This document shows, in pieces, positions 45,898 to 54,429 of a stretch of DNA of 64,000 nucleotides. The DNA is from Gemmatimonadota bacterium. Its GTDB lineage: Bacteria; Gemmatimonadota; Gemmatimonadetes; Longimicrobiales; Gaopeijiaceae. The position numbers were made by a program, and so were the translations under genes. The stretch covers positions 1 to 64,000 of the forward strand of contig JAWKQN010000009.1 of NCBI GenBank assembly GCA_041390125.1, written 5' to 3'. A model generated the notes under the pieces. That model made no database searches. It was not told the DNA's origin and saw only the letters and a list, made by a program, of their open reading frames with translations. Position 1 is the first letter of the stretch; each line of letters opens with the position of its first letter.

Positions 45898-47109
45898 ATG
45901 AAAGCTGTCGTATTCCACGACGTCGGCGACATCCGTCTCGAGGACGTGGCCGAGCCCACGATCCAGGAGCCCACGGACGCCGTCGTGCGTCTCACCATGA
46001 GCGCGATCTGCGGCACGGATCTGCACATGATCCGCGGCACCATGACGGGCATGAAGGAAGGGACCATCCTCGGTCACGAAGGCGTGGGTGTCGTCGAAGC
46101 GCTGGGCAGCGACGTCCGCAACCTGAGCGTGGGGGATCGCGTGGTGATCCCGAGCACCATCGCCTGCGGCTCGTGTTCCTACTGCCGCGCCGGCTACCAC
46201 GCCCAGTGCGACAACGCCAACCCGAACGGAGCCTTGGCCGGTACGGCCTTCTTCGGCGGTCCCGGCTCGACCGGACCGTTCGATGGCCTGCAGGCCGAGA
46301 AGGCGCGGATCCCCTTCGCCAACGTCGGCCTGGTCAAGCTTCCCGACGAGGTGATCGACGAGCAGGCCATCCTGATCTCCGACATCTTCCCGACCGGCTA
46401 CATGGGGGCGGAAATGGCCGAGATCCAGGAGGGCGACACGGTGGCGGTCTTCGGCTGCGGTCCGGTCGGGCTGTTCGCCATCCTGAGCGCGCAGCTCCTG
46501 GGGGCGGGCCGGGTGCTGGCCGTCGATCGCATACCCTCGCGACTGGACAAGGCCCGTGAGCTCGGCGCGGAGACGATCGACTTCTCGAGCGAGGACCCGG
46601 TCGAGACGTTGCGACGGCTGACCGGAGGGATCGGGCCCGATCGGGTCATCGACGCCGTGGGGGTGGACGCGGAGACCGCGGAGGAGGGCCCGGCCGCGCC
46701 CGACGACGACGGAGCGCGGGCGCGCTTCCAGAAGGAGGTGGAGGAGGTGGCGCCGGAGCAGAACCCCGATGGCGCCCTGTGGCGACCGGGTTCGGGGCCG
46801 TCCCAGGTACTGCGCTGGGCCGTCGAGGCGGTGGCCAAGGCGGGAACCGTCTCGATCATCGGGGTCTACCCGCCCACGATGCAGCACTTCCCGATCGGGC
46901 AGGCGATGATGAAGAACCTCACCCTCAAGATGGGGAACTGCAATCATCGGCGGTACATCCCGGACCTCGTCCGTCTGGTGGCCAGCGGAGAGGTGGATCC
47001 GACCGTGATCCTCACGCACGACGAGCCCCTGGGCTCGGCCATCGAGGCGTTCGAGCACTTCGATCAGCGGGAGCGGGGTTGGATCAAGGTGGAGCTGGAG
47101 ACCGCCTAG
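45898..47109 (+). CDS. Zinc-dependent alcohol/formaldehyde dehydrogenase-like protein
   Basis: Protein of 403 residues, medium-chain dehydrogenase. Catalytic zinc ligands Cys38 (AICGTDLH) and His60-Glu61 (GHEGVG); structural zinc Cys90, Cys93, Cys96 and Cys104; NAD site VFGCGPVGLFA. A loop of about 40 residues (around 260-300, EEGPAAPDDDG to NPDGALWRPG) lies before the last part of the coenzyme domain, as in glutathione-independent formaldehyde dehydrogenase-like proteins of the same length. Substrate uncertain. GGAGG ribosome site; transcribed alone and convergent with dnaE2. Confidence 0.9.
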   Translation: MKAVVFHDVGDIRLEDVAEPTIQEPTDAVVRLTMSAICGTDLHMIRGTMTGMKEGTILGHEGVGVVEALGSDVRNLSVGDRVVIPSTIACGSCSYCRAGYHAQCDNANPNGALAGTAFFGGPGSTGPFDGLQAEKARIPFANVGLVKLPDEVIDEQAILISDIFPTGYMGAEMAEIQEGDTVAVFGCGPVGLFAILSAQLLGAGRVLAVDRIPSRLDKARELGAETIDFSSEDPVETLRRLTGGIGPDRVIDAVGVDAETAEEGPAAPDDDGARARFQKEVEEVAPEQNPDGALWRPGSGPSQVLRWAVEAVAKAGTVSIIGVYPPTMQHFPIGQAMMKNLTLKMGNCNHRRYIPDLVRLVASGEVDPTVILTHDEPLGSAIEAFEHFDQRERGWIKVELETA

Positions 47110-47290
47110 CGCTCCACTCCGCGGGGTCGGGGCGGCGTTCCCTCGACGTTCCGGGGACGTCGCTCCGGCCGACCTCGCGGCCGTTCCCTCCTTGCGTGGC
47201 CGCGCATCCCGGAGATCGCGGCCTTCCTGCACATCGATCCGGCGGAGCGGGGAACGGGGCGGAGGACCCGCTCGGCCGTGGCTCCACCCG

Positions 47291-50200
47291 TCAGCCGAAG
47301 CTCTTCACGTCCGGGGGGCTGGAGCGCAACGCGCTCAGGAAGCGGGTGGGAGCCGGGCCGGAGGCGGACGGTGCGGCGCCCCAGTACTCCAGGGTGGGCG
47401 GCCCTTCCTCGGGGAGATCCGCCCGGGCGCCTTCACTCCGCAGGCTCCGCACCTCGTACGCCACCACGTTGGTGTTGGCGCCATCCTTCCGCAATCGACC
47501 GCGCACCAGGATGAACGGCTCCATGCGGACCACCATGCGGTCGCGTTCGTAGATGTCCGGTTGCACGATCACGTTGATGGGTCCGGTCTCGTCCTCCATC
47601 AGGATGAACGTGAAGCCGTTCGCGGTCTGGGGGCGCTGACGCGCCACCACCACGCCCGCCACCGTCACCGTGGCGTGCTGGCGCACCGTGTCGAAGCGGT
47701 CGGCGAGCATCCGGTCGGCCGGCAGCGCATCCCGGACGAACAGCAGGGGATGCTGCGCGGTCGAGAAGCGCAGCATGCGATACTCCGCCAGCAGCCGGTC
47801 GCGGTCGTCCACCTGCGCGAACCGGTGGCGGGTGGCGGCATCGTCCAGGTCCAGGCCCAGCTGGGCATGGTTCTCCCGCTCCGTGGTGCGACGCGTGTCG
47901 CTCTCGGGGCCCAGCCACAGGCCCACCTGCCAGAGCAGCTCCCGCCGGGAGAGCCCGAGCGAGTCCATCCCGCCCACCCAGATGAGGTTCTCGATGGCGG
48001 GGCGCTTGAGGGCCGAGGGCGTGCGGCGCAGGAAGTCCACCAGGGAGCGGAACGCACCGCGCGCGTCCCGTTCCCGCACCACGGCCTCCGCGATATCGGC
48101 GCCCCAGCCGCGCACGAAGCCCAGGCCCACGCGCAGGTCCTGCTCCTCGGCCGTGCAGGCCACCGCGCTGCGATTCAGGTCGGGCAGGTGGATGCGGATA
48201 CCGTTGCGACGCGCGTCGCGCACGAGCGCGTCCAGCGAGTAGAAGCCCATCGGTTGGTTGTTGAACAGCGCCACGTAGTATTCGGTCGCGTAGTAGTGGC
48301 GCAGCCAGGCGGATTGGTACGCGAGCAGGCCGAACGCGGCGGCGTGTGACTTCGGGAACCCGAACTCGGAGAACGCCACCACCTGCTGGAAGACCGCGCG
48401 CGAGATCTCTTCTCCCACGCCCCTGCGGGCGGCGCCTTCGCGGAAGGCTTCCCAGTAGCTGCGCATGGCGTCGCGCGAGCGCTTGCGGCTCATGGCCCGG
48501 CGCAGCCCCTCCGCCTGTCCGTCCGTGAAGCCGGCCAGCGCCCGACAGACGAGCAGCACCTGGTCCTGGAAGATGATGACACCCAGCGTGTCGTGGAGCG
48601 CCTCCTCCAGGAGGGGATGATCGTAGGGGATCTTGAAGTCGGGATTCTCGCGCAGTTGCTCACGGCGTCGGACGTACGGGTTGACCGCGCCGGCCACGAT
48701 GGGGCCCGGACGTACGATCGCCACCTGGATGGACAGCTCCTCCAGCGTGCGCGGCTGCGAGCGCCGCAGCATCTGGATCTGCGCACGGCTCTCCACCTGG
48801 AACATCCCGACCGTGTCTCCCGCGCAGATCCGGTCGTAGACGACCGGATCCGCGAAGTCGATGCGGGAGAGGTCGGGCGCCCGACCGTGGCGCTCCGCGA
48901 TGAGGTCCATGGACTCCTCGACCAGGGACAACATGCCGAGCGCGAGGAAGTCGATCTTGATGAAGCGGGCGTCGTCGCAGGAGTCCTTGTCCCACTGGCA
49001 GAGGACGCGGCCCTCCCAGGCGGCGGGCTCCAGGGGGACGATCTCCACCAGCGGGCGGCTGGAGATGATCATGCCTCCCACGTGCTGGGAGACGTGGCGG
49101 GGAAGCCCTTTGACCTGACGGGCCAGCTCCGCCAGGTGCTTCCACAGCGGGGAGTCCTTGCGGTCCTTGAGCTCGGGGATGCGCTCGAACTCCTCCTCGA
49201 GCGCGGTGTGGCGCTCCGCCACCTTGGCCACCTTCTCGATGTCGCCGAGCGGCAGGTCGAGCGCCTTGCCCACGTCCCGCACCGCCGAGCGCAGCCGATA
49301 GGTGGGAAACGTGCACACGAGCCCGGCATGCTCGTTCCCGTACTTCGCGTAGACCGCCAGGATCAGCTCCTCGCGGATGTCGCGCGCGAAGTCGAGGTCG
49401 ATGTCGGGCACCGAGCTCATGGCTTCGTTGAGGAAACGGCCCAGGAAGAGGTCGTTGGCGACCGGATCGATGTGGCTGAGGCCGATCAGGTAGCAGATGA
49501 TGGAGGAGACCGACGAGCCCCGTCCGCGGCCCGGCGGGAGATTGGAGGTGGCGCGGGGCGCGGCGCCGCGCACGCGCGCCGCCACCTCCCGGCCCAGGTT
49601 GAGGATGTCGCGGTAGACGAGGAAGAAGCCGCTCAGCCCGTGCCGCTCCACGAGCGCCAGCTCCTGTTCCAGGCGCCGGGTGGCCTCCTCCCGGAGCCGG
49701 GAGCCGGGTGGGTACTTCTCGTCCAGCATGGCGGCCGTGACCTGGTGCAGCACCCAGGCGGCGCTGCCGTGCTCGCTGCCCTCGAAATCCGGGAAGCTGT
49801 ACCCCAGGTCCTGGGTCAGATCGAACGCGGCGCAGCGTTCGGCGATGCGCAGCGTGGAGGCCAACGCGTCCGGGCGTCCGCGGAACCGCCAGGCCATCTC
49901 GTCGGGAGCGGCGAGCGCGTAGTTGCGGTTGGGACGGCGCACCGCGTGCGCGCCGTCCAGCGTGGTGCGATGGCGCACGGCCACCAGCACGTCCTGCAGG
50001 CGGGCCCGGTCGGGGTGGTGGTAGTGCACGTTTCCCGTGGCCACCACCGGCAGGCCCATCCGGTCCGCGAGCCGGGCCAGCGCCCGGTTGCGCGGCGCCT
50101 CTCCCCGGGCCTGGTTGACCTGCAGCTCCACGAAGAAGCGGTCCGGCCCCAGCGCGTCGCGCAGGCGGCGGGCCACGGCCTCCCCGTCCGCGACGGAGCG

Positions 50201-50704
50201 CTCGAGCGCCCGGGCCAGGGGGCCGTTGCGGCAGCCGCTGAGCACGATCAGCCCCTCGTTGCGCGCCAGGAGCGATTCGAGCGGCAGCCAGGGGTCGCGG
50301 CGGTGGTGGGCGCGCGCTTCGCTGATGAGCCGGCAGAGGGTGGCGTAGCCGGTGGGCGTCTCCGCCAGGAGCGTCAGGTGGGGCCGGAAGACGCTGGCGG
50401 TGCCCACGCCCGGATCGTCGGGGTCGGGCGGGGCGTCGGGATCCCAGCGCTCCAGCAGGGGCGGGGGAGGCCCCTCGGGGTCGGCCAGGGTGATCTCGCA
50501 GCCCGTGATGGGCTGGAGCCCCTCGGCGCGCGCGACCTGTGCGAACTCCATGGAGCCGTAGAGCCCGTCATGGTCGGTCAGCGCCAGGGCCGGGTAGCCG
50601 AGCTCCCGGGCGCGCAGGACCAGCTCCTCCGGATGGGAGGCGCCGTCCAGGAAGGAGAAGGCCGAATGGCAATGGAGCTCGATGTAGGGCGGGGTGTGTC
50701 GCAT
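47291..50704 (-). CDS. dnaE2: Error-prone DNA polymerase III alpha subunit DnaE2 (ImuC)
   Basis: Protein of 1137 residues from the ATG at 50704. N-terminal PHP domain (ELHCHSAFSFLDGAS, LTDHDGLYG), polymerase palm with the catalytic pair in VPDIDLDFARD, thumb/fingers, an OB-fold (VTVAGVVVARQRPQTANGF) and the short C-terminus ending KSFG, a hallmark of DnaE2 rather than replicative DnaE1. It performs SOS-induced translesion synthesis, usually with ImuA and ImuB; neither is in this window. An upstream ATG (50740) lies inside a probable -10 element, so the shorter start is favoured. Confidence 0.94.
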   Translation of the reverse strand: MRHTPPYIELHCHSAFSFLDGASHPEELVLRARELGYPALALTDHDGLYGSMEFAQVARAEGLQPITGCEITLADPEGPPPPLLERWDPDAPPDPDDPGVGTASVFRPHLTLLAETPTGYATLCRLISEARAHHRRDPWLPLESLLARNEGLIVLSGCRNGPLARALERSVADGEAVARRLRDALGPDRFFVELQVNQARGEAPRNRALARLADRMGLPVVATGNVHYHHPDRARLQDVLVAVRHRTTLDGAHAVRRPNRNYALAAPDEMAWRFRGRPDALASTLRIAERCAAFDLTQDLGYSFPDFEGSEHGSAAWVLHQVTAAMLDEKYPPGSRLREEATRRLEQELALVERHGLSGFFLVYRDILNLGREVAARVRGAAPRATSNLPPGRGRGSSVSSIICYLIGLSHIDPVANDLFLGRFLNEAMSSVPDIDLDFARDIREELILAVYAKYGNEHAGLVCTFPTYRLRSAVRDVGKALDLPLGDIEKVAKVAERHTALEEEFERIPELKDRKDSPLWKHLAELARQVKGLPRHVSQHVGGMIISSRPLVEIVPLEPAAWEGRVLCQWDKDSCDDARFIKIDFLALGMLSLVEESMDLIAERHGRAPDLSRIDFADPVVYDRICAGDTVGMFQVESRAQIQMLRRSQPRTLEELSIQVAIVRPGPIVAGAVNPYVRRREQLRENPDFKIPYDHPLLEEALHDTLGVIIFQDQVLLVCRALAGFTDGQAEGLRRAMSRKRSRDAMRSYWEAFREGAARRGVGEEISRAVFQQVVAFSEFGFPKSHAAAFGLLAYQSAWLRHYYATEYYVALFNNQPMGFYSLDALVRDARRNGIRIHLPDLNRSAVACTAEEQDLRVGLGFVRGWGADIAEAVVRERDARGAFRSLVDFLRRTPSALKRPAIENLIWVGGMDSLGLSRRELLWQVGLWLGPESDTRRTTERENHAQLGLDLDDAATRHRFAQVDDRDRLLAEYRMLRFSTAQHPLLFVRDALPADRMLADRFDTVRQHATVTVAGVVVARQRPQTANGFTFILMEDETGPINVIVQPDIYERDRMVVRMEPFILVRGRLRKDGANTNVVAYEVRSLRSEGARADLPEEGPPTLEYWGAAPSASGPAPTRFLSALRSSPPDVKSFG

Positions 50705-50734
50705 GGAGCCGGATCCGCCGGAAGGCATGGACCC

Positions 50735-50749
50735 GAACATAAACCGAAA
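50735..50749 (-). promoter_or_regulatory. Possible SOS-type box and -10 of dnaE2
   Basis: Minus-strand TTTCGGTTTATGTTC matches the GTTC-N7-GTTC LexA box of alphaproteobacteria at 7 of 8 fixed positions and contains TATGTT, a plausible -10 about 32 bases before the ATG. The LexA box of this lineage is not known to me, so this is only suggestive. Confidence 0.3.
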
Positions 50750-50820
50750 CCAGGGACACCGCCACCGCCCGTGCCGCTCCCCCCGGCGCGTGGATGCCGG
50801 CCGACCTGCCCCGGAACGCA

Positions 50821-50857
50821 GACCGGCCGCGCCCCCCGGTGGGAGGCGCGGCCGGTC
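50821..50857 (-). terminator. Hairpin terminator after the 141-residue orphan gene
   Basis: Perfect 13-base stem GACCGGCCGCGCC / GGCGCGGCCGGTC with an 11-base loop, 20 bases past the stop of the minus-strand gene at 50878. Confidence 0.72.
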
Positions 50858-50877
50858 GGAGCGCGCAGACGCGCCGG

Positions 50878-51303
50878 CTACACGAGGTCGATCGTGTAGG
50901 CGATCCGCCAGTTGCTCATGTTCTCGGGGTCGTCCGTGCCCTCGTCCATCGGATGGTACCGGCCGGCCCAGTTGGCCGGAGGGCCCGCGAACGTCCGCGA
51001 GTAGTGATCCAGGAAGTCGCTGGAGCTGAGCTTGTCCAGCTCCTCACCCACGAGCTCGAAGGTCATCCCGGACTGGATGTCGCCCTCCCACAGCACGCGG
51101 TCGAGCTTGACGAAGTTCCAGCCGGGCTTCGAGGACAGGGGATAGTATCCTTCCTCCGGGAACCGAATCTCCTCCGAGAAGCCACCGCGATCGCTGCTCG
51201 AGACCTTCGCGGAGAACCGGAACTGCCCCTCGTCGCCGGTATCGAGGCTGTCGAGCAGCTTGATCCAGTTGAGCGTGATTCGAACCCGCTGGCCTTCCGC
51301 CAT
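50878..51303 (-). CDS. Conserved-looking small protein of unknown function
   Basis: Protein of 141 residues from an ATG with a GAGAGGAA ribosome site. It is acidic and aromatic, without signal peptide or membrane helix, and codon use and composition are less Arg/Ala-driven than surrounding shadows. Predicted mostly beta: RVRITLNWIKLLDS, GQFRFSAKVSSSD, EEGYYPLSSKPGW, FELVGEELD, then RTFAGPPANWAGRYHP and WRIAYTIDLV. A C2-like or PLAT-like beta-sandwich is possible but unproven. It has its own promoter and terminator, so it is a single-gene unit. Confidence 0.75.
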   Translation of the reverse strand: MAEGQRVRITLNWIKLLDSLDTGDEGQFRFSAKVSSSDRGGFSEEIRFPEEGYYPLSSKPGWNFVKLDRVLWEGDIQSGMTFELVGEELDKLSSSDFLDHYSRTFAGPPANWAGRYHPMDEGTDDPENMSNWRIAYTIDLV

Positions 51304-51350
51304 ATCCGATTCCTCTCCATTACGGCTGGGACGCACACCTGAAGGCGGGC

Positions 51351-51380
51351 AGCTTAGGCCCGCGGGGGCCGGTTTGTCCA
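51351..51380 (-). promoter_or_regulatory. Candidate promoter of the 141-residue orphan gene
   Basis: On the minus strand TGGACA (51380-51375), 18-base spacer, TAAGCT (51356-51351), giving a leader of about 40 bases to the ATG at 51303. Confidence 0.5.
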
Positions 51381-51395
51381 GTGTCCGGGGAGCCG

Positions 51396-51424
51396 TTGCC
51401 GCCGGGGGGCAGCCCTGGTATTAC
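51396..51424 (+). promoter_or_regulatory. Candidate promoter of the aminoacylase-ZIP operon, possibly leaderless
   Basis: TTGCCG (51396-51401), 17-base spacer, TATTAC (51419-51424). The -10 ends seven bases before the ATG at 51432 and no ribosome site can be fitted, so the transcript may start at the codon. Confidence 0.42.
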
Positions 51425-51431
51425 GGAGCCC

Positions 51432-52949
51432 ATGCGCCGCCTCCCTCTCCTTCCGCTCCTCCTGCTCGCCGCCTGTGCCCCGGAGGGCGATTCCGCGGGT
51501 CCCGGAGGGCTCGTCCTCGGCGCCCGGGTCCTCGACGGCACGGGAAGCCCCCCGGCCCTCCTCGACGTGCGCTGGGAGGGCGATCGGATCACGGAGCTGG
51601 GCGACCTGGAGCCCCGACGCGGGGAGGTCGTCGTCGACGGGGCCGGTCTCTTCCTGGCGCCGGGCTTCATCGACACCCACAGCCACCACGACCGCGGTCT
51701 GCCCGAAGAGCCCGAAGCACGAGGCGCCGTCAGCCAGGGCATCACCACCATCGTCGTGGGCCAGGACGGGGGCTCGCCGCATCCGCTCGGGCCCTGGCTC
51801 GACGCCCTGGAGCAGGCGCCGGTCGCGGTCAACGTCGCGGCCTATACCGGGCACAACACGCTGCGCGAGCGCGTGCTGGGCGACGACTGGCGCCGCGCGG
51901 CCACGCCGGACGAGGTGGAGGGCATGAGCGCGCTGCTCCGCGCCGACCTGGCGGCCGGCGCGCTCGGGCTGTCGACCGGGCTCGAGTACGATCCGGGCAT
52001 CTACGCGCATCCGGACGAGGTGCTGGCGCTCGCGCGGATCACCGCCGAGGAGGGCGGACGCTACATCAGCCACCTGCGCAGCGAGGACCGCACACTGGAC
52101 GCCGCGCTCGAGGAGCTGATCGAGATCGGGCGGCAGACGGGGATGCCGGTCCAGGTCTCGCACATGAAGCTGGCCATGAAGGGGCTGTGGGGTCAGGCCG
52201 GCCGGGTCCTGGAACGCCTCGAGCGCGCGCGGGCCGAAGGGATCGACGTCACGGCCGACGTCTACCCCTACACCTTCTGGCAGTCCACCATGACGGTCCT
52301 GCTCACGGAGCGGGACTTCACGGACCGGACGGCCTTCGCCTACGCGCTGGACGAGATGGTCCCGCCCGAAGGCATGATCGTGGCCCGCTACGCGCCCGAC
52401 CCGTCGGTGGAGGGGGCCACGCTGGCGGAGGTGGCGGAGCGCTGGGGAACGGATCCGGTCGACGCGTACATGCGTCTCGTGGCCGGGCGCGAGGAGGCGA
52501 GGGCGGCCGGAAGGGACGCGTCGGAGAGCGTGCTGGCGACCAGCATGGATCCCGAAGACGTGGATGCCCTGTTGCGGTGGCCGCACTCCAACGTGTCGTC
52601 CGACGGTGCCCTGGCGGGTGCCCATCCGCGCGGCTGGGGCGCCTTCCCCCGTGTGCTGGCGGCCGTGCGCGAGCGCGACCTGATGTCGTGGGAGCAGGCC
52701 GTGCACCGCATGACCGGGCTCGCGGCCGCCCACATGGGCTTTCCCGACCGGGGCGTGCTTCGCCCGGGTGCGATCGCCGACCTGGTGCTGTTCGATCCGG
52801 AGACCGTCACCGACCGCGCCACGACGGCAGACCCGCACCGTCCCGCGGACGGCATCGTGCAGGTCTGGGTGGCCGGGCGTACGGTGTGGCAGGGCGGCGC
52901 AGCGACGGGGGAGCGTCCCGGCCGCGTGCTGCGGCGGCCGGCCCGGTGA
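51432..52949 (+). CDS. Lipoprotein N-acyl-D-amino-acid deacylase (D-aminoacylase family)
   Basis: Protein of 505 residues with lipobox LLAAC (Cys15), so the enzyme is exported and lipid-anchored. Amidohydrolase metal site GFIDTHSHHDRGL (about 82), GLEYDPGIYAHPDEV, the metal His in YISHLRSED and in VQVSHMKLA, and the catalytic Asp in SSDGALAGAHPRGWGAFPRVL. It removes acyl groups from D-amino acids or related N-acyl compounds, using zinc. First gene of a four-gene unit that ends in two ZIP metal transporters. A GTGA overlap leads to the next gene. Confidence 0.88.
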   Translation: MRRLPLLPLLLLAACAPEGDSAGPGGLVLGARVLDGTGSPPALLDVRWEGDRITELGDLEPRRGEVVVDGAGLFLAPGFIDTHSHHDRGLPEEPEARGAVSQGITTIVVGQDGGSPHPLGPWLDALEQAPVAVNVAAYTGHNTLRERVLGDDWRRAATPDEVEGMSALLRADLAAGALGLSTGLEYDPGIYAHPDEVLALARITAEEGGRYISHLRSEDRTLDAALEELIEIGRQTGMPVQVSHMKLAMKGLWGQAGRVLERLERARAEGIDVTADVYPYTFWQSTMTVLLTERDFTDRTAFAYALDEMVPPEGMIVARYAPDPSVEGATLAEVAERWGTDPVDAYMRLVAGREEARAAGRDASESVLATSMDPEDVDALLRWPHSNVSSDGALAGAHPRGWGAFPRVLAAVRERDLMSWEQAVHRMTGLAAAHMGFPDRGVLRPGAIADLVLFDPETVTDRATTADPHRPADGIVQVWVAGRTVWQGGAATGERPGRVLRRPAR

Positions 52950-53692
52950 GCGCCGCGCGTCCGGCTCCGCCCGCGGAGCGCTACGGCTCGCTCGACGTCC
53001 AGCACATCCTGACCACCATCCATCTGCTGGAGCAGCGCATCCGTGAGCGGTTCCCGGGCGCCGGCCTGGCCGACGTCTGTGGCACACTCGAGCGGTTGGG
53101 CACGAAGGCGCGCGACGCCCAGGAGTGGCTGCGGCGACCCAACTATGCACTGCGCACGCTGACCGGGGCGCTCATCGTGCTGATCGTGGCCGGGCTCCTC
53201 GTGACCGTATATGGCCTGTCCTTTCCCGAGGAACCCATCGCCTGGAACGAGTTCGTGCAGGCCCTGGAGGCGGGGATCAACGACGTGGTGCTGGTGGGAC
53301 TCGGCATCTACTTCCTGACGTCGCTGGAGCGCCGCCTGAAGCGTCGGCGCGTGCTGCTGGCCATCCACGAGCTGCGCTCGCTGGCGCACATCGTGGACAT
53401 GCACCAGCTCACCAAGGATCCTGCGCATGGCCGACGGATCGTCTCCGACACGGCGTCGTCCCCCACGCGCACGTTGCAGCCCGCGGACCTCGCACGGTAT
53501 CTCGACTACTGCTCCGAGATGCTCTCGCTCACCGGCAAGGTCGCAGCCCTGTATATCCAGAGCCTGCAGGACGACGTCGTGCTCGCCGCCGTCAACGAGG
53601 TCGAGGCGCTCACGACCGGGCTCTCGGGGAAGATCTGGCAGAAGCTGGTCATCCTGGAGTCCTGGCGGCCCAGCCCGCCCGTGCCGCAGTAG
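52946..53692 (+). CDS. Two-helix membrane protein of unknown function
   Basis: Protein of 248 residues from a GTG in a GTGA overlap. A charged N-terminal helical region (about 15-65) is followed by two membrane helices (about 72-92 and 109-127), a basic turn (ERRLKRRR), and a cytoplasmic helical domain with the striking segment HELRSLAHIVDMHQLTKDP (about 141-159) and DYCSEMLSLTGKVAALYIQS. The regular placing of His, Asp and Tyr looks conserved rather than random. I do not recognise the family. It sits between an exported hydrolase and two metal transporters. Confidence 0.78.
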   Translation: MSAARPAPPAERYGSLDVQHILTTIHLLEQRIRERFPGAGLADVCGTLERLGTKARDAQEWLRRPNYALRTLTGALIVLIVAGLLVTVYGLSFPEEPIAWNEFVQALEAGINDVVLVGLGIYFLTSLERRLKRRRVLLAIHELRSLAHIVDMHQLTKDPAHGRRIVSDTASSPTRTLQPADLARYLDYCSEMLSLTGKVAALYIQSLQDDVVLAAVNEVEALTTGLSGKIWQKLVILESWRPSPPVPQ

Positions 53693-53697
53693 GCGTC

Positions 53698-54429
53698 GTG
53701 GATCCCATCCTGTCCGTATTGACGTGGAGCAGCGGCGCCGCCGTGGTCGCCGGTCTGGCGGGCGTCGTGTTCGTCCAGCGCTCCGAAGCCGAGGCTCGTT
53801 GGCTGGGGTGGTCCAACGCGCTCGCCGCCGGCTTGATGTTCGGCGCGGCCTACGCGCTCCTGCTCGGCACCCTGGACGTCGCCGTGGGTCCGGCGCTGGC
53901 CGGCGCGTTCGTGGGGGTGGCCGTGGTCTACGCGACCCACCGCTGGACCGGCACGCAGGAGATGGACCTGAATCGCCAACGCGAAGCCGACCCCGTGTAC
54001 GGCTACCGCGTCTTCATGGTCCAGTCGCTGCACTCCGCGTGGGAGGGCGTGGCCATCGGCGCTGCCGCCGCGCTCGATCTGCGGCTCGGTCTCCTGTTGA
54101 TCGCCATCCTGGCCGTGCACAACATCGCCGAGGGGGTCCTGCTCCTCGCGGTGCTGCGCTCGCGCGGGCTTCCGCTGCGCATGGCCTCCACCCTGGCGGT
54201 CCTCTCCAACGGGGCGCAGGTCCTGCTGGCCGTGGTCACGCTGGCCGTGCTGGGCTCGGCGCCCGCCGCCCTGCCGTGGGTGTCCGGCTTCGCGGTCGGT
54301 GCGCTCGTCCACCTGGTGCTGGTCGAGCTGCTCCCCGAGGCCTACCGCGAAGCGGGTCCCACGAGCATCGCGCTGCTGACGAGCGCCGCGGTCGGTGTGG
54401 TCGTCGTGCTCCTGGAGCTGGGACCGTGA
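53698..54429 (+). CDS. ZIP-family-like metal transporter, first copy
   Basis: Protein of 243 residues with about eight hydrophobic helices. ZIP metal-site helices are recognisable: QSLHSAWEGVAIG and AVHNIAEGVLLL, the latter with Ala where Pro is usual in HNxPEG. The C-terminal helix pair contains LVLVELLPEAYREAG. ZIP proteins bring zinc, iron or manganese into the cytoplasm. GTG start five bases after the previous stop. It overlaps the second ZIP gene by four bases. Confidence 0.82.
   Translation: MDPILSVLTWSSGAAVVAGLAGVVFVQRSEAEARWLGWSNALAAGLMFGAAYALLLGTLDVAVGPALAGAFVGVAVVYATHRWTGTQEMDLNRQREADPVYGYRVFMVQSLHSAWEGVAIGAAAALDLRLGLLLIAILAVHNIAEGVLLLAVLRSRGLPLRMASTLAVLSNGAQVLLAVVTLAVLGSAPAALPWVSGFAVGALVHLVLVELLPEAYREAGPTSIALLTSAAVGVVVVLLELGP

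Noticed and set aside
45653..45901. Possible 82-residue gene before the alcohol dehydrogenase
   Set aside because: Arg-rich composition only, no start signal, runs into the dehydrogenase start.
47110..47290. Terminator between alcohol dehydrogenase and dnaE2
   Set aside because: Only a six-base stem (CGACGT / ACGTCG) is visible, too weak to call.
50738..50740. Upstream ATG as start of dnaE2
   Set aside because: It lies within a probable -10 (TATGTT) without ribosome site, and the 12 extra residues (Gly/Ser-rich) are not family-like; the ATG at 50704 gives the PHP-domain start.
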